From: Vulcanimicrobiota bacterium
Lineage (GTDB): Bacteria; Vulcanimicrobiota; Xenobia; Xenobiales; JADMJV01
DNA length: 64,000 bases
Assembly (NCBI GenBank): GCA_023447635.1
Contig: JAEXNA010000034.1
Span: 28,156 to 92,155 of the forward strand
Direction: 5' to 3'
Below the pieces are notes generated by a model. It was not told the DNA's origin, made no database searches, and was given only the letters and a program-made list of their open reading frames with translations. This document shows, one piece after another, positions 1 through 7,999 of the stretch. Each line of letters starts with the position of its first letter. The stretch's first letter is position 1. The position numbers were made by a program, and so were the translations under genes.

Positions 1-1341
1 GATCCCGGCGTAAAGCTCGTCGAGCGCCTTTTCCATCAGCTTCCAGGAAGAGCGGGCGTACAGTCGGTTCAGGCGAAGCACGGGGTCGCGATCGCCGAGT
101 TCGTCGAACAGGTTGGCGTAGAGGCGGTCCATGCTGGGGGTCCGCTTCTTGTAGTCTTCGATCGCCTCGAGGAACTCCAGCAGCAGTCCGCAGGAAGCTT
201 CCACCGGGAGCATATCGAGGTTGGGAAAGCTGTCGGTGGCGACCTCGTGGTCCTGGGCGGCGTCGAGGAAGGCGCCGGCCAGCTCCAGGCGTAGCGCCTC
301 GAGCATGTCCGACATCAGCTCTTCATCCTCGGCCAGAGTGGAAAGAGTTTCCTCGGCGGCCTCCCAGCGCTGCGAGACGGTGCAGGACCAGAACAAGCGC
401 CAACCGGTCAGAGCGTCCGACGAGAGGGCAAACGCTTTCATCAGAGGGTCGATAGCGCCGTCCAGGTCGGTTCGTCCGAGGGATAGGTCGGCTCGAATGC
501 GTAAGGCGCCGGTGTGTTGCGGGTCCTGAGCCAGGATTCTCTCGACGTAGCCTTCGGCCGCATCGACGTTCTCTCGGCGCATCATGATGCAGGCGCACTG
601 GAACAGAAACTGCGTGTCGTTGCCGGCGGGGCGAGCCAGGGTGCGCGAGATCAGCTCGTCGGCCTTGGCCTGCTCGCCCTGCCAGTCCAGGAAGGAGGCT
701 TTCCAGCCAGCGGCCCAGGGCTGGTTGATATCGACGATGGAGAGCAGCTCTCGGGCCCGCTCGATCATGTTGTTGGCCAGGAAGCCTTTGAGGGCGCGGC
801 TGACCAGCTCCTCGTCTTCGGGGTTGTAAAGCGCCCCCAGGTCCAGGATCTCGAGCGCCGTCTTGGGCTGCTCTAGAGACTCCATCATGTCGGCGGCCTG
901 CTTGGCAAAGATGGCGTTGTCGGGCGACTCGGAGAACGCCATGGCGGCAAACTTGCCGGCCTCCATCATGTCGCCCTTGCGCTTCATGACGGCGGACAGG
1001 CCGCGTAGCGCGCCCGGGTTGCTGGGATCGCGCGCGATCACTTCCCGGAAAGCGTCTTCGGCGTCGTCGAAGTTGTCTTGTTTTTCCAGGGTGATCCCGT
1101 AGGCCAGCAGCAGGTTGGCGTCGGTCGAGTAGGTCTCCAGGCGTTCTTCGAGGATCGAGATCGCCTCCTCCTCGCGGTTGCGCAGGGCTAGCAGAACGGC
1201 CCAGGAGGCCGCATAAAGGGTGGTGCTTTCCTCGTTGATCTCCGAAGCTTGCTGGAGCAGGTGCTCGGCGGTGATGAAGTTGCCGGAGAGGATCTCCTTC
1301 ATGGCCTGATCAAAGAGGCTTTTGGAAGTGTCGGTAGACAT
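1..1341 (-). CDS. TPR-repeat protein, 3' end outside window
   Basis: The reverse strand is open from an ATG at 1341 to the window edge, giving 447 residues with no stop. The start MSTDTSKSLFDQAMKEIL is preceded by a purine-rich AAGGGGGG ribosome site. The protein is Ala/Leu/Glu-rich and made of repeated helical pairs of about 34 residues with TPR-like alanine/glycine spacing (for example around ALRNREEEAISILEERLE and NFDDAEDAFREVIARDP). There is no signal peptide or membrane segment, so it is probably a cytoplasmic scaffold. Partners are unknown. It is divergent from the lipoprotein gene at 1539, and the 197 bases between hold no clear gene. Confidence 0.8.
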   Translation of the reverse strand, partial: MSTDTSKSLFDQAMKEILSGNFITAEHLLQQASEINEESTTLYAASWAVLLALRNREEEAISILEERLETYSTDANLLLAYGITLEKQDNFDDAEDAFREVIARDPSNPGALRGLSAVMKRKGDMMEAGKFAAMAFSESPDNAIFAKQAADMMESLEQPKTALEILDLGALYNPEDEELVSRALKGFLANNMIERARELLSIVDINQPWAAGWKASFLDWQGEQAKADELISRTLARPAGNDTQFLFQCACIMMRRENVDAAEGYVERILAQDPQHTGALRIRADLSLGRTDLDGAIDPLMKAFALSSDALTGWRLFWSCTVSQRWEAAEETLSTLAEDEELMSDMLEALRLELAGAFLDAAQDHEVATDSFPNLDMLPVEASCGLLLEFLEAIEDYKKRTPSMDRLYANLFDELGDRDPVLRLNRLYARSSWKLMEKALDELYAGI

Positions 1342-1538
1342 CGCCAGCCCCCCTTCGCACCGAGGGACAAAGCCCCTACCTGAAGACAGATTTGCACCTC
1401 CGTTGGGGGCTCGCCGTGCGCCTGGCGAAACTCGGAAAGCGCCGCAGCGGTTGGAAAATCGGTGGTGACCCAACTCCATTTTGAGCGGCCCGGCGACGAG
1501 AAAGGGTTTTCTCGAGGAAACCGTCGAACGGCGGCGCC

Positions 1539-2210
1539 GTGAACCGCTCTCAATCCTATCGAACCCCTCGTCCGCTCCGTGCGGCCGCGAACCTGTTGGC
1601 CAGCGCTGCGCTAGGCGCCGTGCTCTTCTCGGGCTGCGGCGAGCACATCACCTTCGAAAAGGTGGACCTGCGGGGGCACGTCCGCGTCGACCGCGGCGAC
1701 GGGGACGGCTACTGTTTCCGAGTCCCCTCCGACTGGGAGATCCGGGAGAAGCTCGAGGGGGCGGACGTGGTCTGCCTCTCCCCGCCCAGCAAGGGGCAGT
1801 TCCGCGAGTCGGTGGTGGCTCGAACCCTGACGGCTCAGGAGCTGCAGGACCCGACGGCCGCCATCAACAGCCAGTTGACCGCCATGGGCGAGAAGGTTCA
1901 GATCGTCGAACCGCTGGCCGATGGGAAACCGATGCTGGTTCAGCTCGATGACACTCGATTCTCGTCGCTGCCTCTGTCCCAGCTTCTCTTTGTGCACCAG
2001 CTCCCCGAAGGGAACGGCGTTCTGGTCTGCTGCACGACCGAGGCGTCTCAGATGCCGAAGCGGCGAGCGGACTTCGAGGCGATGATGGCCAAGGCGCATT
2101 TCGACCTGAGCCAGTGTCCCACGAAGGGCGGGGTCCCCTCCACCTTCCCAACTCCCGAGGTGACTTACAGTCCGGGGCCCTCGGCTCCCAAGGTCTCTCC
2201 GGCCCCCTGA
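1539..2210 (+). CDS. Predicted lipoprotein, unknown function
   Basis: A GTG start gives 223 residues. The N-terminus is basic, followed by a hydrophobic stretch (about residues 15-31) and an FSGC lipobox with the lipidated cysteine near residue 33, so the product is probably a membrane-anchored lipoprotein processed by Lgt (also in this window, at 57782). The mature region contains YCFRVPSDWE and a late FEAMMAKAHFD segment, which recalls PsbP/DcrB-like small lipoproteins. That resemblance is inference only. The last 30 residues are Pro/Ser-rich low complexity. They overlap the 3' end of the convergent ubiX gene by 46 bp, suggesting a tail extended after loss of an earlier stop. Confidence 0.75.
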   Translation: MNRSQSYRTPRPLRAAANLLASAALGAVLFSGCGEHITFEKVDLRGHVRVDRGDGDGYCFRVPSDWEIREKLEGADVVCLSPPSKGQFRESVVARTLTAQELQDPTAAINSQLTAMGEKVQIVEPLADGKPMLVQLDDTRFSSLPLSQLLFVHQLPEGNGVLVCCTTEASQMPKRRADFEAMMAKAHFDLSQCPTKGGVPSTFPTPEVTYSPGPSAPKVSPAP

Positions 2211-2773
2211 GGCCCGGTCCAGGTCGGGTACAGCTGATGGGGTAGGCCCAGCAGCTCCATCACCTTGCCGACCGTATGGTCGACCACCTGTTCCACGGTT
2301 TGGGGACGGTGATAGAAGGCGACCATCGGAGGAACGATCACCGCCCCGAGTTCGGCCAGCGTCGTCAAGTTGCGCAGATGGCCCAGGTGCAGCGGCGTTT
2401 CTCGCGGCACCACGATCAGGGGACGGCGCTCTTTGAGAGTGACGTCGGCGGCCCGGTGCAGCAGCGTCTCGCCAACTCCGTGAGCCACCTGTCCCACCGT
2501 TTTCATCGAGGCAGGGACGATCGCCATGGCGGTCACCGGGAACGAGCCGCTGGCGATGGAGGCCGCGATGTCGCTCTCCTTGTGGCAGACGTCGGCCAGC
2601 GCCTTCACTCCGTTCACCGACCAGTCGGGACACTCGAGCGAGAGGGTGACCGAAGCCGCCTTGGATAGGATCAGGTGCGTCTCGACACCCTCGCTTCGCC
2701 CCAACTCCTGGAGCAGGCGGATGCCGTAGAGAACGGCCGAGGCCCCGGTTATTCCGACAACGATTCGCTTCAC
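2165..2773 (-). CDS. ubiX: UbiX-type flavin prenyltransferase
   Basis: The enzyme makes prenylated FMN for UbiD-type decarboxylases from FMN and dimethylallyl phosphate. The glycine-rich FMN motif IVVGITGASAVLYGIRLL is at the N-terminus, followed by MAIVPASMKT, the RRPLIVVPRETPLHL signature and a PPMVAFYHRPQT segment, all typical of UbiX/Pad1. I chose the GTG at 2773 because it starts the protein at VKRIVVG. An in-frame ATG 45 bases upstream would add a tail the family lacks. As MqnE is encoded at 23862, a role in the futalosine route to menaquinone (with a UbiD partner not seen here) is plausible, but it could also serve another UbiD. The C-terminus is Gly/Pro-rich and overlaps the convergent lipoprotein gene. 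Confidence 0.92.
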   Translation of the reverse strand: MKRIVVGITGASAVLYGIRLLQELGRSEGVETHLILSKAASVTLSLECPDWSVNGVKALADVCHKESDIAASIASGSFPVTAMAIVPASMKTVGQVAHGVGETLLHRAADVTLKERRPLIVVPRETPLHLGHLRNLTTLAELGAVIVPPMVAFYHRPQTVEQVVDHTVGKVMELLGLPHQLYPTWTGPQGAGETLGAEGPGL

Positions 2774-2907
2774 GCGCTGAGCTTGCCTCGACCTGATGGG
2801 AACTCCTCCCGCAGGCATAACCAGGAAGCTCCCCTTCGGTTAGGAACCCCAAAGGTATCAGCGTTCTCGAATCACCACAGAATCGACCCGCCGCCGGCTG
2901 GAGAAGC

Positions 2908-3897
2908 GTGCTCTCGGCCATCTTGGCGTTCCTGGCAGGGATGGGCCTGCTGGCGTACTTTATCAGCCCTTCGGAATGGGTCGTCGCGGTGAGCCAGGTG
3001 AGGCGAGTCGACTACCTGTGGGGGACCGGTTTTTTCTTTCTGGCTCTGCTGGCCATGACCGTGCGCTGGAGAGCCTGCCTTGCCTATCGGCTGGCCTTCG
3101 TTCCGGCCTTCCATACCCTGGGAGTCGCCATGGCGGGCAATCTTTTGATCCCCGGACGCAGCGGTGAGCCGCTGCGAGTCTATGCTCTGGCCGAGCGAGG
3201 GTTCCCTCCCGAGATCGCGACCTCGGGCGTGGTGCAGGAGCGCCTGGCCGACCAGCTCTTTCGGCTGCTCTTTCTAGCCCTATCGCTGGTGCTGGCCGGC
3301 GCCAATGGCGGTCCCGGAGCCAACCTCAGGCTGCTCGGGATCCTGGTGGGAACGCTGGCGGTCTTTGCCGCGGTGGGGCTGATGGTGCGCTACAGGATCG
3401 CCCTGGCGCGGTCTTCCGGGCGCTGGTTTGGACGCCTGCCGCGGCTCAATGCCGACACGGTCGAGCGTTTCGTGCGTAATACTCTGACCGACCTGGCCAC
3501 GATGGGCAGCCGCCCTGGGGGGAAGCAGGCGCTGATATGGGGTGCTATCTCGTTCGGCCTGTCGCTGGTTCACACCAACTTCATCCTCGACTCGTTTTTC
3601 GGCCCGGAGAGTTTTGTGATGGCCTGCGTGGTGATGGCCTTTGCGCCGCCGACCGCCGCCGGCAAGCCGGGCTACTACCACTTTTTGCTGACGGCTTCGA
3701 TGGTCGTTTTCGGGGCCGAACGCGAAGTCGCTTTACGGGCGGCCGTCGTGCTGTTCTTTTATCAGGCGGTGTTTTACCCGCTTTGGGGGGCGGCCGGCTG
3801 GCTGCTTCTGCGCAGCGGTCCGCGCCTCGGTTGGACTGCCCCCGCCTTGCCCGAGACCGTCAGTTCCCCTGAGGACGGGGCAGCGCCGCCGCAATGA
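2908..3897 (+). CDS. Lysylphosphatidylglycerol synthase TM-type / flippase-like membrane protein
   Basis: A GTG start with GGAG just upstream gives 329 residues with about eight hydrophobic segments. The pattern, with an early RW in a loop, the signature GNLLIPGRSGEPLR (residues about 76-89) and VVQERLADQLFRLLFL, fits the UPF0104 / lysyl-PG synthase transmembrane family. These are integral membrane proteins often linked to lipid or glycolipid translocation. The soluble synthetase domain of MprF is absent, so lysyl-PG synthesis itself is not implied. Substrate is unknown. The 3' end overlaps the convergent rhomboid gene by 38 bp. Confidence 0.8.
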   Translation: MLSAILAFLAGMGLLAYFISPSEWVVAVSQVRRVDYLWGTGFFFLALLAMTVRWRACLAYRLAFVPAFHTLGVAMAGNLLIPGRSGEPLRVYALAERGFPPEIATSGVVQERLADQLFRLLFLALSLVLAGANGGPGANLRLLGILVGTLAVFAAVGLMVRYRIALARSSGRWFGRLPRLNADTVERFVRNTLTDLATMGSRPGGKQALIWGAISFGLSLVHTNFILDSFFGPESFVMACVVMAFAPPTAAGKPGYYHFLLTASMVVFGAEREVALRAAVVLFFYQAVFYPLWGAAGWLLLRSGPRLGWTAPALPETVSSPEDGAAPPQ

Positions 3898-4762
3898 GGA
3901 AGCCGCCGAGCATTCCGCCGGCGTGACCCCAGTTGTCCAGAAAGCCGTAGCCGGACATCTCTAAAGCGACCCCTCCCAGCAGGATGATCAGGGACCAGGA
4001 TGTGATCTGCTGGACCTGATGTAGGGGCACCATGCGCCAGCGCCAATAGATGGCAACCATCGCCCCTGAGAGGGCGAAAAGCGCTCCCGAGGCGCCCATG
4101 GCCATCCAGCCTCCACCGAACTGCCAGGTGTGGCCCAGCCAGGAGATAAGGCTGGCTACCACTCCAGAAAGCAGGTAGAAAGCCAGGAAGCGTCCTTTGC
4201 CGAGCAGCCCTTCGAGAGTGGGGCCGTAGTTCCAGAGGAACGACATGTTCAGGGCCAGGTGCAGGAAGCCATACGGAAACTGTCCGGAGTGGGAAAACAC
4301 GCTGGTCAACAGCTCCCAGTAGTGGTGGGCGCTGAAGGTCGAGGGCTTGAGGGCGATCTGGTAGGTCATCGACGGGTCCATAAAGGCCACCATGAAGACC
4401 AGACTGTTCACGGAGATCAGCGCCCGGGTCATCCGACTCGAAGGGCTGAAGTTGGCGAAACGCAGGATGTACTTGTCCCGGGTCTCCTTCTGCAGGGCTT
4501 CAGTGATCTCTCCACTGCCGCCGCACGACGAGCAGTCCACCGGGCAGGGCATGACTCCCTGGCCGGAACAGGCCTTGCACGGATAGGAGACGCCGCGAGA
4601 GGTTTCTCGGGTGCCCGATCCCGAGCAGGCGGGACACTCCTGAGTTCCTGCTCCCTGGCAGTCTGGGCACCGGCCAGAGCCGATGCAACGGGGACAACGC
4701 AAACCTTTTCCTCCATGCAGGATTGTGAGCGCACCCCGATAAGATATGCCAACCCCGATCAA
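3860..4762 (-). CDS. Rhomboid intramembrane serine protease with N-terminal DnaJ-like zinc finger
   Basis: The protein has 300 residues. Residues 23-84 carry a ladder of CxxCxGxG-type repeats (CPRCIGSG, CPDCQGAG, CPACSGSG, CKACSGQG, CSSCGGSG), the pattern of the DnaJ cysteine-rich zinc domain. Residues 110-295 are a rhomboid core: HLALN at 168-172, the catalytic serine in GASGA (Ser225) and the catalytic histidine in NWGHAGG (His280). It should cleave membrane proteins within the bilayer. The zinc finger would face the cytoplasm and may recruit substrate or chaperone clients. Short rhomboids with zinc domains are known, but this finger is unusually long. Divergent from the transglycosylase gene at 4786. 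Confidence 0.9.
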   Translation of the reverse strand: MIGVGISYRGALTILHGGKGLRCPRCIGSGRCPDCQGAGTQECPACSGSGTRETSRGVSYPCKACSGQGVMPCPVDCSSCGGSGEITEALQKETRDKYILRFANFSPSSRMTRALISVNSLVFMVAFMDPSMTYQIALKPSTFSAHHYWELLTSVFSHSGQFPYGFLHLALNMSFLWNYGPTLEGLLGKGRFLAFYLLSGVVASLISWLGHTWQFGGGWMAMGASGALFALSGAMVAIYWRWRMVPLHQVQQITSWSLIILLGGVALEMSGYGFLDNWGHAGGMLGGFLIAAALPRPQGN

Positions 4763-4785
4763 TTGGGCGCTGGCCCAGGCAGTAG

Positions 4786-5538
4786 GTGCAACCCGTGAGA
4801 AACATTTTGGCTACCAGTTCGGCGGTCCTCCTGTGGGCAGGACTGACGATGACAGCCTCGGCCGACCCAATCCAGCGCACTGGCGGCGCCAGCGTGGGCG
4901 GTCAGACGGTCAACAGCTACTCGAACACCGGCGCGGATGACTACTACCGCACCATGCGGCAGGGCAGCGGGGGCACCATTTATAACGTGCAGCCGCCGGT
5001 GACCCTTCGACCCAAGGCGACCCCGGGGGTCCGCTCCGGCAACTACACCATCCCGGCCAGCGTCTCCTACGCCTCCAGCGTCAAGCAAGACCTGGACGAG
5101 CGCTGGGTCAACCTGGGGGGGCAGCGGGTCGATATCGCCGCTATCGTCGAGCGGGAAGGGAAGCGGTTCAACCTGGACCCGTTGCTGATCGAAGAGGTGA
5201 TTCGTCAGGAGTCGGCGTTCCAGCCCACCGCCATGTCCTACGTGGGCGCCCAGGGGCTGATGCAGCTCATGCCGGGCACGGCGGCCCAGATGGGGGTCAC
5301 GAATCCGAACGATCCCGCCGACAATATCGCCGGCGGGACCCGCTACCTGGCGGAGCAGCTGAGCTCCTTTGGACGGCTGGACCTGGCGCTGGCCGCCTAC
5401 AACGCGGGCCCCGGGGCGGTCGCCTCGTTCGGAGGTATCCCGCCTTACCAGGAGACCCAGAACTACGTCGCCCGGATCGTGAACTCGTACAACAATCGGG
5501 TTCAGCAGGAGCGGGCGAAAAGCGGCAAGAACCGCTAG
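4786..5538 (+). CDS. Lytic transglycosylase, SLT domain
   Basis: The product has 250 residues with a signal peptide (about 1-26, ending TASA-DP), a low-complexity linker, then a goose-lysozyme/SLT fold from about residue 115. The catalytic glutamate is E142 in IRQESAFQ. GLMQLMPGTA and LALAAYNAGPGAV are the other SLT family motifs. It should cleave peptidoglycan glycan strands in the periplasm, leaving 1,6-anhydro-MurNAc ends. Two GTG codons (4786 and 4795) could start it. The second has AGG at slightly better spacing. The gene is divergent from the rhomboid gene with only about 23 bases between. Confidence 0.93.
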   Translation: MQPVRNILATSSAVLLWAGLTMTASADPIQRTGGASVGGQTVNSYSNTGADDYYRTMRQGSGGTIYNVQPPVTLRPKATPGVRSGNYTIPASVSYASSVKQDLDERWVNLGGQRVDIAAIVEREGKRFNLDPLLIEEVIRQESAFQPTAMSYVGAQGLMQLMPGTAAQMGVTNPNDPADNIAGGTRYLAEQLSSFGRLDLALAAYNAGPGAVASFGGIPPYQETQNYVARIVNSYNNRVQQERAKSGKNR

Positions 5539-5578
5539 CCCAAAGATTGACTTTCACGAAGCGAGGATTGACGACGAT

Positions 5579-5770
5579 ATGCCTACTTTGACCGGAGATT
5601 TCCTGAACCCCCACTTTTGGGCTGCCCTGGGCCACGCCATCGGCAACGGCCTGTTGGTGCTGGTGGGGATCAGCGCTGCCGCTGCGGTGCTGACCTTCGC
5701 TACGGGCGGAACCGCTCCGCGCAACTGGCCCAAAAAGGACGACGCGCACCCCGAGCCTCATCACCACTAG
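5579..5770 (+). CDS. Small single-pass membrane protein, unknown
   Basis: A 63-residue ORF with an ATG start preceded by GCGAGG. A hydrophobic segment (about residues 14-43, including GLLVLVGISAAAAVLTFATGG) is followed by a polar His/Pro-rich tail ending in HHH. It sits 40 bases after the transglycosylase gene and just before a hairpin terminator, so the two are probably co-transcribed. The family is not recognised. Codon use fits the neighbours, but a gene this short is only moderately supported. Confidence 0.55.
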   Translation: MPTLTGDFLNPHFWAALGHAIGNGLLVLVGISAAAAVLTFATGGTAPRNWPKKDDAHPEPHHH

Positions 5771-5778
5771 CCTTTTCG

Positions 5779-5818
5779 AGCCGTCGGCCTACGTGACGTT
5801 CGTGGGAGGCGGCTTTTC
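5779..5818 (+). terminator. Probable intrinsic terminator
   Basis: AGCCG (5779-5783) pairs with CGGCT (5810-5814), and CCTACG inside pairs with CGTGGG. A TTTTCTATTT tract follows. It lies directly after the 63-residue membrane protein and separates it from the M32 carboxypeptidase gene. Confidence 0.6.
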
Positions 5819-5853
5819 TATTTCCCCAGTTCTGATGCTTTTAGGAGATTGCC

Positions 5854-7371
5854 ATGAGCGTTGTCGAAGAGTTCCGTAAAGAAGGCGAGACCATCTGCCA
5901 TCTGCAGAACGCGGCCCGGTTACTTAACTGGGACCAGCAGATCATGATGCCATCCACAGCCGCCGCCACCGGGGTTCGTGGACGCCAGAAGGCGGCGCTA
6001 TCTCGGCTGGCCCACGAGCGTATGGTGGCCCCCGCCTTTGGCGATCTCCTGTCCCGGATGGCCGAGGAACTGGGAGGCGACAACGAGAGCGACGACGCTC
6101 GTTCCCTGGTCGCCTGGCAGCGGGAACGGCGCCGAGCCACTTCCGTCTCGGCCGACCTGGTGGAAAAGCTGGCGCTGGCTGGGGCCGAGTCGTTCAACGC
6201 CTGGCGAGAAGCCAAGGAGAAGTCCGACTTCTCCTTGTTCGAGCCGCACCTGAACAATATGTTCGAACTCAAGCGTCAGGAAGCCCATCAGATCGGCTTC
6301 GAAGAGAGCCCTTATGACGCTTTGCTCGACGAATTCGAGCCCGGCATGAAGGCCTCTACCGTGCGGCGTTTGTTCTCGGAACTGCGTCCTCACCTGGCCC
6401 AGGGAGTGGCCAAGATCGCCGTCTCCCCCAAGGTTCGGGCGCTGGCCAACGGCCCGATGGACCAGTCCTATCATGTGGCTGGTCAGGAACTTATCGCCCG
6501 CCGCTTCGCCAGCCAGATCGGTTTCCCGGCGGGCAACCGCATCGACGTGGGGGCGCATCCGTTCTGTTCGGCCAACTCGTCTCACGACGTACGCCTGGTG
6601 ACCCGCTATCGACCTCTGGAACTGCCCACGGCGATCTTCGCAACGCTGCACGAAGCCGGTCACGGCCTCTACGAGCTTCATTCTCCCGATCGCCTCGAGT
6701 TCACGCCGCTGCGAGGCGGAGCATCGCTTGGGGTGCACGAGAGCCAGAGCCGCCTGTGGGAAAATCTGGTGGGGCGTTCGGAGAGCTTCTGGAAGTGGGC
6801 CTATCCTCAGGTTCGCGATATCTATCCCCGGGAAACGGGCGGCTACGGCTCGCGCGATTTCTTCGAGGCGGTGAACCGGGTTCGCCCGACCTTGGTTCGG
6901 GTCGAAGCCGACGAGGTGACCTATTCGCTGCACGTCATCTTGCGCTCCGAGATCGAGCAGGCGCTGCTGGCTGGAGAGATCCAGGCCAAGGACGTACCGG
7001 CGCTGTGGAACCAGAAGCTCAAGGAGTCGCTCGGGGTCGAGGTGCCCAACGACGCCCAGGGCTGTCTGCAAGACGTGCACTGGTCGGACGGACTGATCGG
7101 CTACTTCCCGACCTACGTTCTCGGAAACCTGATCGCTTCCGACCTGTGGCTGCTGATCGAGAAGGCGCTACCCGAGGTCGATGCCCAGATGGCCCGAGGC
7201 GAGTTTGCTCCGCTCCTCGACTGGCTGATCGAAAACGTCTACAGCCACGCCGCTCGCTACGAGCCCGAGGTGCTGGTGAATAAGATCCTGGGACACGGGG
7301 TTACCATCGATCCCTTCGTGAAATACTTGCAGTCCAAGTACTCTAGCCTGTACGATGTCGATTGGTCATGA
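5854..7371 (+). CDS. Carboxypeptidase Taq (M32 metallopeptidase)
   Basis: The product is 505 residues, the normal M32 length, with an ATG preceded by TAGGAG. The zinc motif HEAGH is at residues 266-270 (TLHEAGHGLYE). Other family signatures are DVGAHPFCSANSSHDVRLVTRY, GVHESQSRLWEN (third zinc ligand Glu) and YPTYVLGNL near the C-terminus. M32 enzymes release C-terminal residues from peptides, usually in the cytoplasm, and are thermostable in the type enzyme from Thermus. There is no signal peptide. The gene overlaps smpB by an ATGA junction, which suggests translational coupling with the ribosome-rescue factor. Confidence 0.96.
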   Translation: MSVVEEFRKEGETICHLQNAARLLNWDQQIMMPSTAAATGVRGRQKAALSRLAHERMVAPAFGDLLSRMAEELGGDNESDDARSLVAWQRERRRATSVSADLVEKLALAGAESFNAWREAKEKSDFSLFEPHLNNMFELKRQEAHQIGFEESPYDALLDEFEPGMKASTVRRLFSELRPHLAQGVAKIAVSPKVRALANGPMDQSYHVAGQELIARRFASQIGFPAGNRIDVGAHPFCSANSSHDVRLVTRYRPLELPTAIFATLHEAGHGLYELHSPDRLEFTPLRGGASLGVHESQSRLWENLVGRSESFWKWAYPQVRDIYPRETGGYGSRDFFEAVNRVRPTLVRVEADEVTYSLHVILRSEIEQALLAGEIQAKDVPALWNQKLKESLGVEVPNDAQGCLQDVHWSDGLIGYFPTYVLGNLIASDLWLLIEKALPEVDAQMARGEFAPLLDWLIENVYSHAARYEPEVLVNKILGHGVTIDPFVKYLQSKYSSLYDVDWS

Positions 7372-7847
7372 GCGAAAAGAAATCTGACGAAAAAAAGCGT
7401 ATCGCCAGCAACCGCAAGGCGGGCTACGAGTACCATCTGACCACCAAGTTCGAAGCCGGAATGGTGCTCCAGGGTACCGAGGTCAAGTCCTTGCGCGACG
7501 GCGGCGTGAACCTGGTCGACGCCTACGTCGATATCAAGAACGGCGAGGCCTGGCTGCGTTCGCTCTATATCGCGCCGTTCGAGAAGGGCAACCGTAATAA
7601 CCACGAGCCGACCCGCCCTCGTAAGCTTTTGCTGCACAAGGCCGAGATCGAGAAGATGACCCGAGGCCTGGAAGAGAAAGGGCTGACCATCGTTCCGCTC
7701 GAGCTTTTCTTCGAGCGCGGCATGGCCAAGTGCCGTATCGCTCTGGCCCGCGGTAAAAAGCTGCACGACAAGCGCGACGACATAGCCAGTCGCCAGGCCA
7801 AACGCGACATCGACCGCGCCGTCAAAGCCGGTCGCGGCGACCACTAG
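7368..7847 (+). CDS. smpB: SsrA-binding protein SmpB
   Basis: SmpB binds the tRNA-like part of tmRNA and brings it to stalled ribosomes. From the ATG at 7368 it is 159 residues. The signatures are IASNRKAGYEYHL, FEAGMVLQGTEVKSLR, GEAWLRSLYIAPFEKGN and the basic tail KKLHDKRDDIASRQAKRDI. A TTG six bases upstream is also in frame, but the ATG overlaps the previous stop as ATGA. Its RNA partner ssrA is encoded 5.8 kb downstream at 13664, with a helicase and a GGDEF/EAL gene between. Confidence 0.98.
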   Translation: MSEKKSDEKKRIASNRKAGYEYHLTTKFEAGMVLQGTEVKSLRDGGVNLVDAYVDIKNGEAWLRSLYIAPFEKGNRNNHEPTRPRKLLLHKAEIEKMTRGLEEKGLTIVPLELFFERGMAKCRIALARGKKLHDKRDDIASRQAKRDIDRAVKAGRGDH

Positions 7848-7999
7848 AGCCTGTGGATATTACCGCTTCGGTCATGTCCACAAGCCCTAAGTCGAATGCG
7901 GCGCCGAACCTGTCGGCGGGCAAGCCGGTGGCGCGCGATTCCGACGCTCGACGCCAGGAGTAGAGAGGCGTTCCCTGGTCGGCAGGGAATGGGGGCGCC

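Noticed and set aside
1611..2921. 436-codon reverse frame across the lipoprotein and ubiX genes
   Set aside because: Composition is Arg/Gly/Pro-rich shadow sequence and it covers genes with real domain signatures.
7874..7963. 29-codon ORF (MSTSPKSNAAP...) between smpB and the helicase
   Set aside because: It has no ribosome site, is low complexity and lacks any conserved feature. Could be chance or an upstream ORF.
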